Positions 44,101 through 55,348 of a DNA stretch of 64,000 bases are shown piece after piece. The stretch's first letter is position 1. The number at the start of each line of letters is the position of its first letter. Position numbers and translations under genes: made by a program. The notes beneath the pieces are model-generated. The model saw nothing but the letters and a program-made list of their open reading frames with translations. It was not told the origin of the DNA and made no database searches. The stretch is from Spirodela intermedia (lineage: Eukaryota > Streptophyta > Magnoliopsida > Alismatales > Araceae), in assembly GCA_902729315.2 (NCBI GenBank), contig LR746269.1:9088231-9152230 (forward strand). Reading direction: 5' to 3'.

Positions 44101-45193
44101 ATAGGCTGTAGGAGGAAACTTGGTAACAAGCCAAGCAAGTTGAAACCATCATCTTCCGACGCTACTGTTCAGTTAGTTCAGCTTGGAGGATTTCTCCGTG
44201 GGAATGATGTAAGTTGTCTGTTAGAGAAATCATCATTGGGAACTTTTGCTTGTAACTATTGGCGTCTCTTCTTGTTCTTTCCACTGGGTTGAGCGCTACT
44301 GTTCTTCAGACATAGGAATTTACTACTCATTACTTGACACGTGGGTATCGGGTGGTGAGGCCAGGACAGAGGCTGATCGACTTTTCTTTCTGCATGTTTT
44401 TGTATTAGACTGCTTTACGTGATAAAAAAATATATAACAGATTTTCTTATTTGCTTTGTACATGAAAACAACTTTATCTGGTTCGTCTTCTCTTCTCAGT
44501 AAGCATCCATGGGAAATTGTTTCCAGTCAGGAAATTTTGTTTTCTTCATAAACATTCACTTTTTTTGTCCTGTTTGATATTGTCACTCCTAGATATTATA
44601 TGATTCCTCTAAAAGTTTGAATCAGATCATGCCTTACATGCTGAAAATTTTCTAAACAATAGATATTAGAGAACATGCTAATTCATATTGGTCCATCCAT
44701 ATTTTAACTCAGTGTACGAGACCTAGTCTTTAATCTTTGAAAGAGGTCCTCTAAAATCGTGGACAAGAGACTCTTGGTTATCCATAATTATTTTTATTCG
44801 GAGCTATTCTACAACATCTACCAGTCATTTGCCATGTCCAAAGGAGACGGTGTTGTAGTTTTCATTTTATTTGTTAAACGTGTGTCACATTCAACTCACA
44901 TGCCGAACCTTTTTTGCTAGGGCTTGGTGAGTTGTACGTCGCAACTAGGTAAATGCTTTCTTTTAACTGGAAATATTCTTTAATTTACAGACGCGTTAAG
45001 AGTTTCTTAATTAGCCACAGGAACGAAAAGTAGCCGAATGCTTCATATTCTAATTGTTAGCTGCATGCTTTTGGCAGGGAATTCACATATGTCGTCATCC
45101 CATGGTATCCCTGCCCCCTTTCTGAACTGCATTAACGCTGTCATAAAAGTATGGTGCTCGAGAAGTCGAAGGTACCAAAAAATCCTTTGTTAA
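38117..45193 (+). CDS. ASHH3: SET-domain histone-lysine N-methyltransferase, ASHH3/ASHH4 type
   Basis: Exons 40004-40124, 40521-40629, 40857-40956, 42606-42684, 42766-42937, 43816-43896 and 44058-44208 join in perfect phase. They give an N-terminal segment (TPVEFKLPDW, YTYIKRNVYL) and a Cys-rich AWS domain (FCSCSSSPG, CGRDCLCG, CNCGGKCLNKPF). The SET domain follows with KCGSGIIANEDI, GEFVIEYVGEVIDDKTCEDR, NFYLCEI, NKSRYINHSC and EDLTYDYQ. A post-SET CHCGAIGCRRKLG completes it. This is the ASHH3 (SDG7) / ASHH4 architecture of the ASH1-related class, which methylates histone H3 in chromatin. The first exon (38117-38188, MHAHAEDA..., after acceptor 38101) fits the phase but is not confirmed. A probable last exon is 45078-45193 (ending CSRSRRYQKILC and TAA); it needs an intervening exon I could not place, because its phase does not fit the 44208 donor directly. 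Introns are long and AT-rich. Confidence 0.85.
38597..38764 (+). other. Short unassigned open frame inside SET gene intron
   Basis: A 55-codon ATG-to-stop frame reads MFVRYFLGVLKK...DESIDGPMK. It has a protein-like composition (DDRDIWDEEEKYG) but no family I recognise, and it lies between the doubtful first exon and exon 2 of the SET gene. It could be an exon of an alternative transcript, a pseudogene scrap or chance. Confidence 0.15.
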
Positions 45194-46642
45194 TATTTAA
45201 AAGCATGCATTTAGTTTGGTTGCCAGCTTTTGTCACGATCATGAATTGTTGAATCTGGTGCGATTGGGGAAGTAGTATACGACCAAAAATGCATCTTTTT
45301 TCTCAGGAAGCATTGTGGTGAGGCTACATCTGCATTTATCCTGTTTCAAGAAAGAAAGGAAGAAATGAACGACTTTTCTGAAATCTCGGTTCCCATGAAA
45401 TCATAGGATAACGGCTACAAATCTGTTTCGTTGAACGTTTGAGAATGAAACGCTGGTCATGATTAGCTTACTTTTGGGGCTAAATAAATATCACATGTAA
45501 GTTTGATTGAGAGCTGGATAAATATCGTGAAGACAATCAGTGTACACTTTGGACAGTAATGGGATAAGGAGGCAGTGAAGGCCTAGGGGTGAGGCAGCAG
45601 GAGCTAGAGGAGGCTTTTTCTTCTAGAGTAAAACCCAGACTCATAGACAGAGGAGGTGGAGGATTACGAATAGAAAGGAAGAAAAAGTTCTAAGAGAAGG
45701 ATGCGAAGAGGGGGGACATTGTGAAACGTGAGCTAACGGATCCTAACTACAATATTAATGATCCCTGAGGCTTATATCTTTGGCAAGCACTGTTGGTTGT
45801 TTGGGGAGAGAATTTTGTGCATTAATGTGGCTGTAGGAAAACAGACTAGGTTCAACTGATGAAATGCTGACCATGATAATCTAAGATAAGAATAAGGACG
45901 CTCTTGAGGAGACTAGCAAAATAGAACAGAAGACAGCATGATGTTGATCAGATAAAGATAGGATACAGATTTCGTCTTTTAAAAAAGCACAAAAGTGAGC
46001 CGAAGTGGCAGCAGAATGTGGCAATAGAGGTGTCTAGGATGTTTGAAAGGATCAATCTGGTGACCACTGAGGAAGCTTCTGGCAAGCATCTCGAAGGACC
46101 TGGAAGATGACGATAATTGTAGAAGAATCAAGTTGGAGAACGAATGGTGTCTCCAGGCAAGGTCTTTGTGGAGGTCGGGCGGCTAAAGCCATATTTCAAG
46201 GAGCCGAAGAACCGAGAACGGGAAGTCATGCCTATTTAGTACTTATTTTAGTTTCAGTAACTATGATAATAGACATGTAAATGACGAAGAATTCATGGGA
46301 GAACTTCAACTTTAGGTGAAAGTTGGATAATAACTGTAGCTTATGATGATCATGCATGTGGCATAAGTAAATAAGTGATCTGGAGATCTGAGCATCCCCT
46401 AAATTAGGTGAGGTTGATTCAAGGAATCATGGAGAGAGCTCGTCGCCCTGAGGAAGTTTATCAAACACATTTTGCACTTAATATTCACGAGCACTTCACA
46501 CTTGAAGATTGCCTTCTGCCGTGTAAAGCCATTCAATGCTTTAATCAGTGATACCAAATAATTCCGGACTAACAGAAAAATCAGCAAAACAACAGATTTA
46601 ACAAATGATGACATTGTCTGAATTTCTTCCTTCTCTTCACAG
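45194..46642. other. Intergenic, no gene recognised
   Basis: This is mixed-composition sequence with A/G-rich stretches around 45550-46200 and no recognisable frames. The 3' UTR of the SET gene presumably occupies the beginning. Confidence 0.35.
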
Positions 46643-47899
46643 TTGAAGAATCATTGTCCATCACAGATTTCGTGGGTGCATTGATAAGGCTCTTGGCAGT
46701 ACTAGATGAGGGACCTGAATGGGAAATGGAGACCGGAGGTCTCTCAATACTCCGGTGATTAAGCCATTAACATAACCTCAAAACTTGCCCGTGAGCATGC
46801 TGATCTACACAATAGCTAAACATGTGTCCTTGGAATATCAAGATTTGATGGTAGTGGCGGCTCACCAACTGAAAAACAATGCCATGTGACGAAATATATT
46901 TCGTGGGATCAAAGCCTCTCGGATGGATGTTGACTCTGTTGATTTTATGTCTGTTTGTCAGTCATGTTTGCTGGACTATCAGTGGCTGGACCCATTTACT
47001 TAACATTAATATATTGTACTGATGAAAATTAAGCTAATCGTTGGCTTGCGATGAATGCAATGGCTGAGAGACCTTTTCCATTGTATGAAGAAGACAGAAG
47101 GGAAGCGCGAGAGGGAGCAAGTCCATGCCTGAAGGGAAGCCTGAGCTTTCAACAGTAGCTGGCATGAGAGAACGGCGAGCTTTGAATTCTGGAGGACTTG
47201 CTGACTCAGAAGATCAAGAAACGAAGGTTGAAGAAATCGATTAGATACCAGATGACAGATGTAGACCGTACATTGCAATTTTTATTTACCCGAGTACATG
47301 TGTAAAGCAGAGTTAAATATAGTACATATAAAGATAATAGGGAAGATGCTCTTCTATCAATAACCTCCATAATATTCTATCTAAAATGGTCGTGAGTAAA
47401 GTATCATATCTAAGGTTTCGTTTTTCCTGGATTTTATCATCAATGGTGTGAAGTTGCTGTGAAGTCTACAAACAGATGCCCATTACTCAGTTCTCTTATC
47501 CCATTTTGTGACTGGACCTGGAATGCAATTGCTTGACATTCTGTGGATTCGTTGTCCCGTCTTTTGTATGCTGGATACGTTTATGATCATATATGCTGGC
47601 CCTTTATGTATATTTAGATGCATCATTATGCCGACAATTGAATTAGTTTCTGTTCGATTCGTAAAACTTTCCTGTCAGTAACAAGGCACCAAAATGTCTA
47701 GGTACTACGGAGGAGTGATATCAGAGTTTGACAGCCAGTCAAGGAAACATACTGTAAGAGATTTTTTTCTTTACATGCGTACTTGGTAGCGTCTTGTGAT
47801 AAATGTGGAAATTACGTATATTATGATGCTTTGATAGATTTTGACGGAAGATGGACAATACAAAGCACTCGATCTGTCTGTGGAAGATTGGGATCTTTT
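46643..47899 (+). CDS. Unrecognised gene, three candidate exons with a Tudor-like segment (partial)
   Basis: Three candidate exons have good splice borders and compatible phases: 46643-46738 (SLSITDFVGALIRLLAVLDE), 47686-47753 (GTKMSRYYGGVISEFDSQS) and 47838-47899 (ILTEDGQYKALDLSVEDWDL). The second and third together resemble a Tudor-like barrel of the form Y-x-G-x-V-x-x-F-D, K-H, DG, L-x-x-E-x-W-x-L. I do not recognise the protein, and found no start codon or later exons (an exon of phase 2 would have to follow). It could be a small part of a chromatin-reader type gene or a decayed fragment. The SET gene lies directly upstream in the same orientation, but no exon links them. Confidence 0.35.
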
Positions 47900-48130
47900 G
47901 TGAGTATTAGTACTATTTCTATGTCACAGAAATATGAATCTCTGCATATCCCCCTGGAATAAAGGCCTTCTTAATTTACTTCTCTGAATGACTACCATTC
48001 TCTATCGAAGATTCATATTTCTATGTCACAGAAATATCCTTCTTTCCATTTTGTGCAGAAAGAATCATTCTTACATACTTTTTCTATTTTGTGTGAGTAT
48101 TATTGTAGTTTCCGTTTCATGTATATACTA

Positions 48131-48300
48131 ATCTCTGCGTGTGCCCTCCAGAAGAAAGATCGAATTTTTCATAGCTTTCTATCCACCGGTTTATGAACCG
48201 GTGGCTTTAAAACCTGATTTAACAGCGGTTTTTAGCTGCCCTTCCTTATTTATTTCTCTAAATGAGCGTCATTCTCTACTGAAGATTGGCTTCTTTCCTA
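48131..48300. repeat. Degenerate repeat of 47936-48030 interrupted by a hairpin-rich insert
   Basis: Segments AATCTCTGC, CTTCTTAATTTACTTCTCT and CATTCTCTA of the first copy recur as AATCTCTGC, CTTCCTTATTTATTTCTCT and CATTCTCTA in the second. Roughly 85 bp is inserted between them (about 48150-48236). The insert carries the palindrome at 48183-48204. Confidence 0.5.
48183..48204. repeat. Perfect 9-bp inverted repeat (hairpin) with 4-base loop
   Basis: Arms CCACCGGTT and AACCGGTGG surround TATG. A second inverted repeat, AAAACC ... GGTTTT, follows at 48209-48232. Confidence 0.8.
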
Positions 48301-48330
48301 TGCATAATGAACCATTTTTTGATCTCTTCC

Positions 48331-48364
48331 TCTTTTTCTTTTTCTTTTTCTTTTTCTTTTTTTT
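48331..48364. repeat. (CTTTTT)n pyrimidine tract
   Basis: CTTTTT units are tandemly repeated and end in a T run; this is a simple-sequence repeat. Confidence 0.85.
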
Positions 48365-49277
48365 GGTTGGAAAAATATGGGATCTAGGATCGGTGGTGTC
48401 GTATATTATCCAGTTGATGAATCTCTAACATTCAAGGTTAACCATGTTTTAAGCACCGCCTGCTGATTGAGCTTCCCTTTCTGTAGGGATGCCCTTTGAG
48501 ATCCTGGCTAGCTGTGGAGAGGACTTGGCTACATCCACCACATTGTTTGTTTAATATGATGATGCCTGGAGGGCTAGCTGGAATAGTCGAAGGCCGGCAG
48601 GAATCTGCTGTACATGTAACAAATAAGCCCCTCTTATTCATATATATAATCTGAAGGCCGGTTCAAGTCTTTTGATTTTTACTCTGACGAGAACAAGTTA
48701 AAACGGGTATGAGGAGTCACAGTCACTGTTAGTCGGATGCCCTTGAGAACCCAGTGACTTGTATGCGTAATTATCGCCAGAAAAACGCACATAAGTTCGT
48801 AAAGCAGACGCCCAGTATATGACATGTACTACTAATTCAGCTTCACAATCTTAGGGTACTAAATCCCAACGGAGAAAAATGAGGTCTTTAGAAAGGTGCG
48901 GGGCACTCGGCCTCTGGTGTCAATCAGCTGCTGCAGCGAGCTGGCCTTCACGATGCCTTCTGATAATCCTCCTCTCCGCACGGGCTGAAGAATCTTGGCG
49001 TGAGCACTCTCCAAGAGAAGTCAAACTGCCTTGCACGCGACAAAACAGATCGAGAGAAGGATTTTCGTCTTTTTTGTTGTAAACAAGGTGCTTCGTAGCT
49101 GTAGATATCCTCGTCGGAAGGCGCAGTGATGGATCCTTTCAGTTTCTTCTTCCTCTGTTTCCTCTTCCATGCCCAAAGATCTTCGCCCATCGGCCCTCGT
49201 CATCATTAGTTTATGCAATCCGAATAAACATTCCACGGACTGGGTAATTTACGTCGGCGATCGAGCAGGCCCCGGCT
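48365..49277. other. Intergenic, no gene recognised
   Basis: Frames at 48438-48641 (minus), 48879-49082 (plus) and 48948-49190 (minus) overlap one another and show no family features. The GC content rises toward 49 kb as the carrier pseudogene is approached. Confidence 0.4.
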
Positions 49278-50159
<882 letters not shown>

Positions 50160-50309
50160 CCGTCCCTCCTCCCTCGTGGGGTGGTCGCCGCCCTCGTTCA
50201 GAAATTTTTCTTGCGGAGTCGTTTATTTTCTTGCTGATTCAACGGCGCGCGCTCATTTTTCATTTCAGGACGATGGCCGTGGGAGAGATCTGGTTCTCTG
50301 CGACGGCTC
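50160..50309. other. Short stretch between carrier pseudogene and copia element
   Basis: GC-rich 3' flank of the pseudogene. No gene is seen. Confidence 0.4.
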
Positions 50310-50314
50310 GGGAT
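50310..50314. other. Target-site duplication, left (GGGAT)
   Basis: GGGAT directly precedes the 5' LTR and recurs directly after the 3' LTR at 55344-55348: a perfect 5-bp target-site duplication, as expected for copia integrase. Confidence 0.92.
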
Positions 50315-50597
50315 TGTCGTGAACGGGGAGCCTTGCATGTCTTCCACGTCGTTTCGCGTAACGGCATAAGCCTTACACGTCTCGAGGCACACCGCCTAGA
50401 GCTGTAACAGGTTGCTTATTGCTTACGGTTATTCCTTTTCTCCTTTTGTTGCTCTCTTATTTAAAGAGGGCTGTAAGAGGTTTTCAATGAGCGAGATAGT
50501 CTTCCTTGTTCCTCCTGCTGGGTTTTTCCTGTGACTCAGAAGGTGATCTCGCCGGCGACGTCTTAACTGACGTCGTCTCTCCGGCGAGTTTCTAACA
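50315..50597 (+). repeat. 5' LTR of the copia element
   Basis: 283 bp, TG...CA ends. A TATTTAAA box at 50458-50465 is a likely promoter element for the genomic transcript. Confidence 0.95.
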
Positions 50598-50599
50598 AG

Positions 50600-50611
50600 T
50601 GGTATCAGAGC
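50600..50611 (+). other. Primer-binding site (initiator Met tRNA)
   Basis: TGGTATCAGAGC starts 2 bases after the 5' LTR and is complementary to the 3' end of plant initiator Met tRNA, the usual copia primer. Confidence 0.9.
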
Positions 50612-50687
50612 TCCCAGGTTGTGGGCCGGGACTCGATCGCGGCAAGGTACAGCCGTTGGAATCGAGAACGCGCAATCGAGACGCGCT

Positions 50688-53600
50688 ATGGCAGGAGGAA
50701 AGGACGGAGTGGTCCAGAGGGTGATTCGTGAGGTGAGCGCCGGGACCGGGTTCCCAATGCTCACCAAGACCAACTACTCCGACTGGGCACTGCTCATGAA
50801 GGTCAAGCTCAGAGCCCGGTTGCTCTGGACCGCCATTGAGAAAGGGGGCGTCGAACCCCACGAAGACATGCAGGCGCTTGACGCGCTCTGCAGCGCCGTG
50901 CCGTCGGAAATGTGGCCGGTGATCGCGAACAAGGAGACGGCCAAGAAGGCCTGGGAGGCTATCGCCACCATGCGGATCGGCGATGACCGCGTAAAGAAAG
51001 CGTCGGCTCAGAACTTGCGGCGGCAGTTCGACTCGGCGACGTTCAAGGAGGGAGAGTCTGTTGAGGACTACGCGCTGCGTCTCAACAGCATGGCGTCGAC
51101 TCTCAACACCCTCGGCGACAAGGTCGAAGAGACGCAGGTAGTGAAGAAGATAATCCGCAGTGTTCCCCAGCATTTCAGGCAGATCGTGGTCGCGATCACG
51201 ATGCTGCTCGACGTGTCGACGCTCACTGTCGCGGATTTGACGGGTCGGCTCAAGGCGGCGGAGGATGCCTTCGAGGAACTGCCGTCGGCTATGCACCACG
51301 ACGGCAAGCTGCACCTGACTGAGGAAGAGTGGGATGCACGGCGGAGGAAGCGTGATAATGAGAAAACTAGTGGTGGAGGTAGCAGCAGCGTGACGCACCG
51401 TGTCAGACATGGGCGCGGGCGCGGGCGCGGCCGTGGCAGCGACAAGGGCTCGTCATCAGGCGGCATGACGGGCAACTCAGGCCGGCCCAGAGGTGATGAG
51501 TGCAAGAGATGCGGGAAGCTGGGCCACTGGGCCCGCGAGTGCCGCTCCAAGCCCAAGAAAGAGCAGGCCCACGTCGTCCAGAATGAGGAGGAGGCCTCGC
51601 TCCTTCTCGTGAAGTCAACGACGGCCAGATCGACGGTGCCGCCACCAACCTCCACTCCACCACGTTTTGCTGCGACTCCGCAGGCAGAGGATTGGCTCCG
51701 GCGTGCAAGCCCACCGCCGCCGGGAGCAAAAGGGGTCCCCGTCAATGGAGGGGCCGCCAAAGAAGAGCGGAAGCCAGGCGCCCAGACCCAGATCCACCTG
51801 CGGGAAGAGAAGATGTTCGCCCACCTTGAAGAGGAGGAGCTGCGTGATGAGGAGGCATGGGTCGTGGACATGGGCGCCACGAACCACATGTCGGGTTCCC
51901 GTACAGCTTTCACCGAGCTGGACACGAAGGTACTTGGGACAGTGCGGTTCGGCGACGACTCGGTGGCGCAGATTGAAGGCCGGGGGGCAATCGTGTTCCT
52001 GTGCAAGAACGGCGAGCACCGGTCCTTCGCGGGGGTGTATTACATTCCCCGACTGACGACGAACATCGTCAGCATCGGCCAACTCGATGAGGCCGGGTAC
52101 CATATCGACATCGAGAAGGGGGCGATGAAGATCCATGAGCCAGGCGGACGGCTCCTAGCAAAGGTCATGCGCGGAGAGAACAGGCTGTACATTCTCCACG
52201 CCAAGCTGGTTCGGTAGGTGTGCCTGGAGGCGCGGGCAGTCGAAGAAGCTTGGAAATGGCACGCGCGCCTCGGCCATGTCAACATGACCGCGCTGCGGAA
52301 GATGGCTCGGGAGGAGCTGGTGTGCAGGTTGCCGGCGGTTGGTCCGGTGGACCAGCTGTGTGAGGCGTGTCTCGCTGGCAAGCAAAAGCGGTCGCCGTTC
52401 CTCCAGCAGGGAGAGTACCGGGCGCGGCGTGTTCTGGAGCTGGTGCACAGCGACCTCTGTGGTCCGATTGCGCCGGAAACGCCAAACGGCAGCAAGTATT
52501 TCCTGCTGCTCGTGGATGATCGAAGCCGGTACATGTGGGTGGCCATGCTGCCTTCAAAGGACCGTGCTGCGGTGGCCATCAAGGAGATCAAGGCTCGCGC
52601 AGAAGACGAGTCAGGACTGAAGCTGGGAGCGCTCCATACTGATCGGGGTGGCGAATTCACCTCACATGAGTTCGCGGAGTACTACGCGGGAGAAGGTATT
52701 CATCGTGAACACACGGTGCCATACAGCCCGCAGCAGAATGGCATCGTCGAGCGCAGGAACGGCACGGTGGTAGCAACCGCGAGGAGCATGCTCAAGGCAA
52801 AGGGGCTGCCGGGCTGGTTTTGGGGTGAGGCAGTGGCAACTGCTGTATACATCCTGAACCAGTGTCCCACGAAGAGCGTGGACGGCATGACGCCTTTCGA
52901 GGTATGGCACGGGAAGAAGCCGGCGGTGCACCATCTGAAGGTGTTCGGATGCATCGCCTACGTCCTGAACACGACACCGCATCTCAAGAAGCTGGAGGAC
53001 CGTGGCCGCAAGATGATCTTCATCGGCTACGAGTACGGATCAAAGGCCTACCGAGCCTACGATCCCACCGCGAGGCGTGTCCATGTGACACGGGACGTGG
53101 TGTTCGACAAGAATGCCCAGTGGGACTGGGGCAGCGGCGCGGAGCAAGGGGATGCGGGCAGCCACGACGATATGTTCACATTGGAGTATGCCGTCGGGAA
53201 CCAGGTACCTCCAGAGCTCGATGGCGCCATCGAGGTACTTGATGATGATGCGCCGGGACCAGAGCCGATGTCGCCACCGTCTATGCACTACAGTGGGGGA
53301 GCAGCGCCGATTGAAGATGGAAGAGAGGAGGTGGAGTTCGCCTCTCCACCGAGTGTCCACATTGACCACCTGGATGCTAATCACGATGATGCGCCACTCC
53401 GGTTCCGCAAGATCGACAACATCGTTGGGCTGGCCTCGCCACGTGGTCTCGCGTCGCGGGCGTTAATTGCAAAGGAGCTGCACGCTGTAAGTTCTGATGA
53501 GCCGGTCTCTTTTGTTGAAACAGAGGGCCACCCGAGCTGGAGGAAGGCTATGGAGGAGGAGATGGCGTCGATCGAGGAAAACCGCACCTGGTCCCTGGTA

Positions 53601-55115
53601 GACCTCCCACATGGTCGCCGGGCGATCGGGTTGAAGTGGGTGTACAAGGTGAAGCGGGATGAAAATGGAACCGTGGCGAAGTACAAGGCGCGCCTGGTGG
53701 TGAAGGGCTATGCGCAATGCCAAGGGATCGACTACGACGAGGTGTTCGCACCTGTGGCGCGGCTGGACACGGTGCGCCTTCTCATTGCTCTCGCGGCGCA
53801 CGAGGGGTGGGAGGTGCACCACATGGATGTCAAGTCGGCGTTCTTGAATGGCGATCTCAAGGAAGAGGTGTACGTGGAGCAGCCGGCCGGTTTCATCAGC
53901 ACGGGCAATGAGCACAAGGTATTTAAGCTGAAGAAGGCACTCTACGGCTTACATCAGGCGCCTAGGGCCTGGAACGCGAAGTTGGACGAAACGTTGTTGT
54001 CGTTCAAATTCAGGAGGAGTCCCTCGGAACATGCCATCTACACCAGGTGGAATGGGGAGGCACAGCTAGTGGTCGGGGTGTACGTCGATGACCTGGTGAT
54101 CATCGGCGCCAGCTGCGACGACATCAAGCATTTCAAAAAAGAGATGGCTGACGCATTCAAGATGAGCGACCTCGGCCTGCTTCGCTACTATCTTGGCATT
54201 GAAGTCAGGCAGAGTGCGAGGGGCACCTTGATCAGCCAAGGAGCCTATGCCGCCAAGATTCTGGAGAGGAGCGGGATGGCAGGGTGCAATCCTTGTCAAG
54301 TACCAATGGCAACACGTCTGAAACTGAGCAAGATGAGCACGGAGCCGCTGGTGGATGCGACAGCATACAGAAGCATCGTGGGGAGTCTCAGGTACTTAGT
54401 CAATACTCGTCCAGATTTGGCATTTGCGGTTGGCTATGTGAGTCGTTTTCTAGAGGAGCCACGAAAGGATCACTTGACTGCTGTGAAGCAAATTCTCCGC
54501 TATGTGGCGGGAACCAAGAGTTGGGGTCTCAGGTATGAAAGGAAAAAGGAGAAGCAAGTCCAGCTGACAGGGTTCAGCGATAGTGACTTCGCTGGTGATG
54601 TTGATGCTCGGAAGAGCACGACTGGAATTATTTTCTTCTTGGCCAACAGCCCAATTACTTGGCAGTCAATGAAACAGAAGGTGGTGGCTCAATCTAGCTG
54701 CGAGGCAGAGTACATTGCGGCCGCCAATGCTGCCTGCCAGGGTGTGTGGCTCGCTCGGGTGTTAGCAGAGGTGCATGGCTCAGCACCAAGCGTGCCGATG
54801 CTGAAGGTGGACAACAAGTCTGCCATAGCGTTGAGCAAGAACTCAGTTCTCCATGGACATAGCAAACACATTGAAGTGAAGTATCATCTTGTCCAAGAAT
54901 CTGCAGAAAAGGGTCAGATCAACGTGGAGTTCATCAGGAGTGAAGAACAGTTAGGAGACATTCTAACGAAGCCACTCGGAAAAGTCAAGTTCCATGAGTT
55001 TCGCGCCAAGATTGGGCTCGTTGATGTTCATGGTAAGTATAGCAAGGCTCAGGAGGAGATTGTCGTGAACGGGGAGCCTTGCATGTCTTCCACGTCGTTT
55101 CGCGTAACGGCATAA
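50688..55115 (+). CDS. Copia gag-pol polyprotein, interrupted by one in-frame TAG
   Basis: The frame starts at ATG 50688; upstream codons in the frame have no ATG. The gag part includes a UBN2-type capsid segment (TNYSDWALLMKVKLRARLLW) and a CCHC zinc knuckle (CKRCGKLGHWAREC, 51501-51542). The protease motif at 51867-51875 reads Asp-Met-Gly where copia normally has Asp-Ser/Thr-Gly. A TAG at 52215-52217 follows codon 509; the same frame continues to 55115 (965 codons). Downstream come the GAG-pre-integrase HHCC region (HARLGHVN, CEACLAGK) and the integrase core (HSDLCGP, HTDRGGEF, NGIVERRN). Reverse transcriptase (KARLVVKGYAQ, YVDD) and RNase H (SDSDFAGD, SSCEAEY) follow. The last 18 codons lie inside the 3' LTR. 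I found no frameshift. Confidence 0.95.
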
Positions 55116-55343
55116 GCCTTACACGTCTCGAGGCACACCGCCTAGAGCTGTAACAGGTTGCTTATTGCTTACGGTTATTCCTTTTCTCCTTTTGTTGCTC
55201 CCTTATTTAAAGAGGGCTGTAAGAGGTTTTCAATGAGCGAGATAGTCTTCCTTGTTCCTCCTGCTGGGTTTTTCTTGTGACTCAGAAGGTGATCTCGCCA
55301 GCGACGTCTTAACTGCCATCGTCTCTCCGGCGAGTTTCTAACA
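55061..55343 (+). repeat. 3' LTR of the copia element
   Basis: 283 bp, with five substitutions relative to the 5' LTR. It is preceded by the purine tract AGGAGGAGAT (55051-55060) and contains the stop codon of the pol frame. Confidence 0.95.
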
Positions 55344-55348
55344 GGGAT
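55344..55348. other. Target-site duplication, right (GGGAT)
   Basis: Perfect match to 50310-50314. Confidence 0.92.

Larger units (their letters stand above)
50315..55343 (+). mobile_element. Complete Ty1-copia LTR retrotransposon, about 5.03 kb
   Basis: The element has two 283-bp LTRs (50315-50597 and 55061-55343) starting TGTCGTGAAC and ending TTTCTAACA. A primer site TGGTATCAGAGC lies at 50600-50611, a purine tract precedes the 3' LTR, and a perfect GGGAT duplication flanks it. By eye the LTRs differ at 5 of 283 positions (about 1.8%), so the insertion is young. At a commonly used grass rate of 1.3e-8 per site per year this is roughly 0.7 million years (inference). One long GC-rich frame covers gag, protease, integrase, reverse transcriptase and RNase H, the copia order. 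It inserted about 150 bp downstream of the carrier pseudogene. A single in-frame stop and an altered protease motif suggest it is no longer autonomous. Confidence 0.97.

Noticed and set aside
50592-52660. Long minus-strand frames across the copia gag-pol (272, 312, 206 codons)
   Set aside because: GC-rich codon bias leaves the opposite strand open; the plus strand holds the recognised domains.
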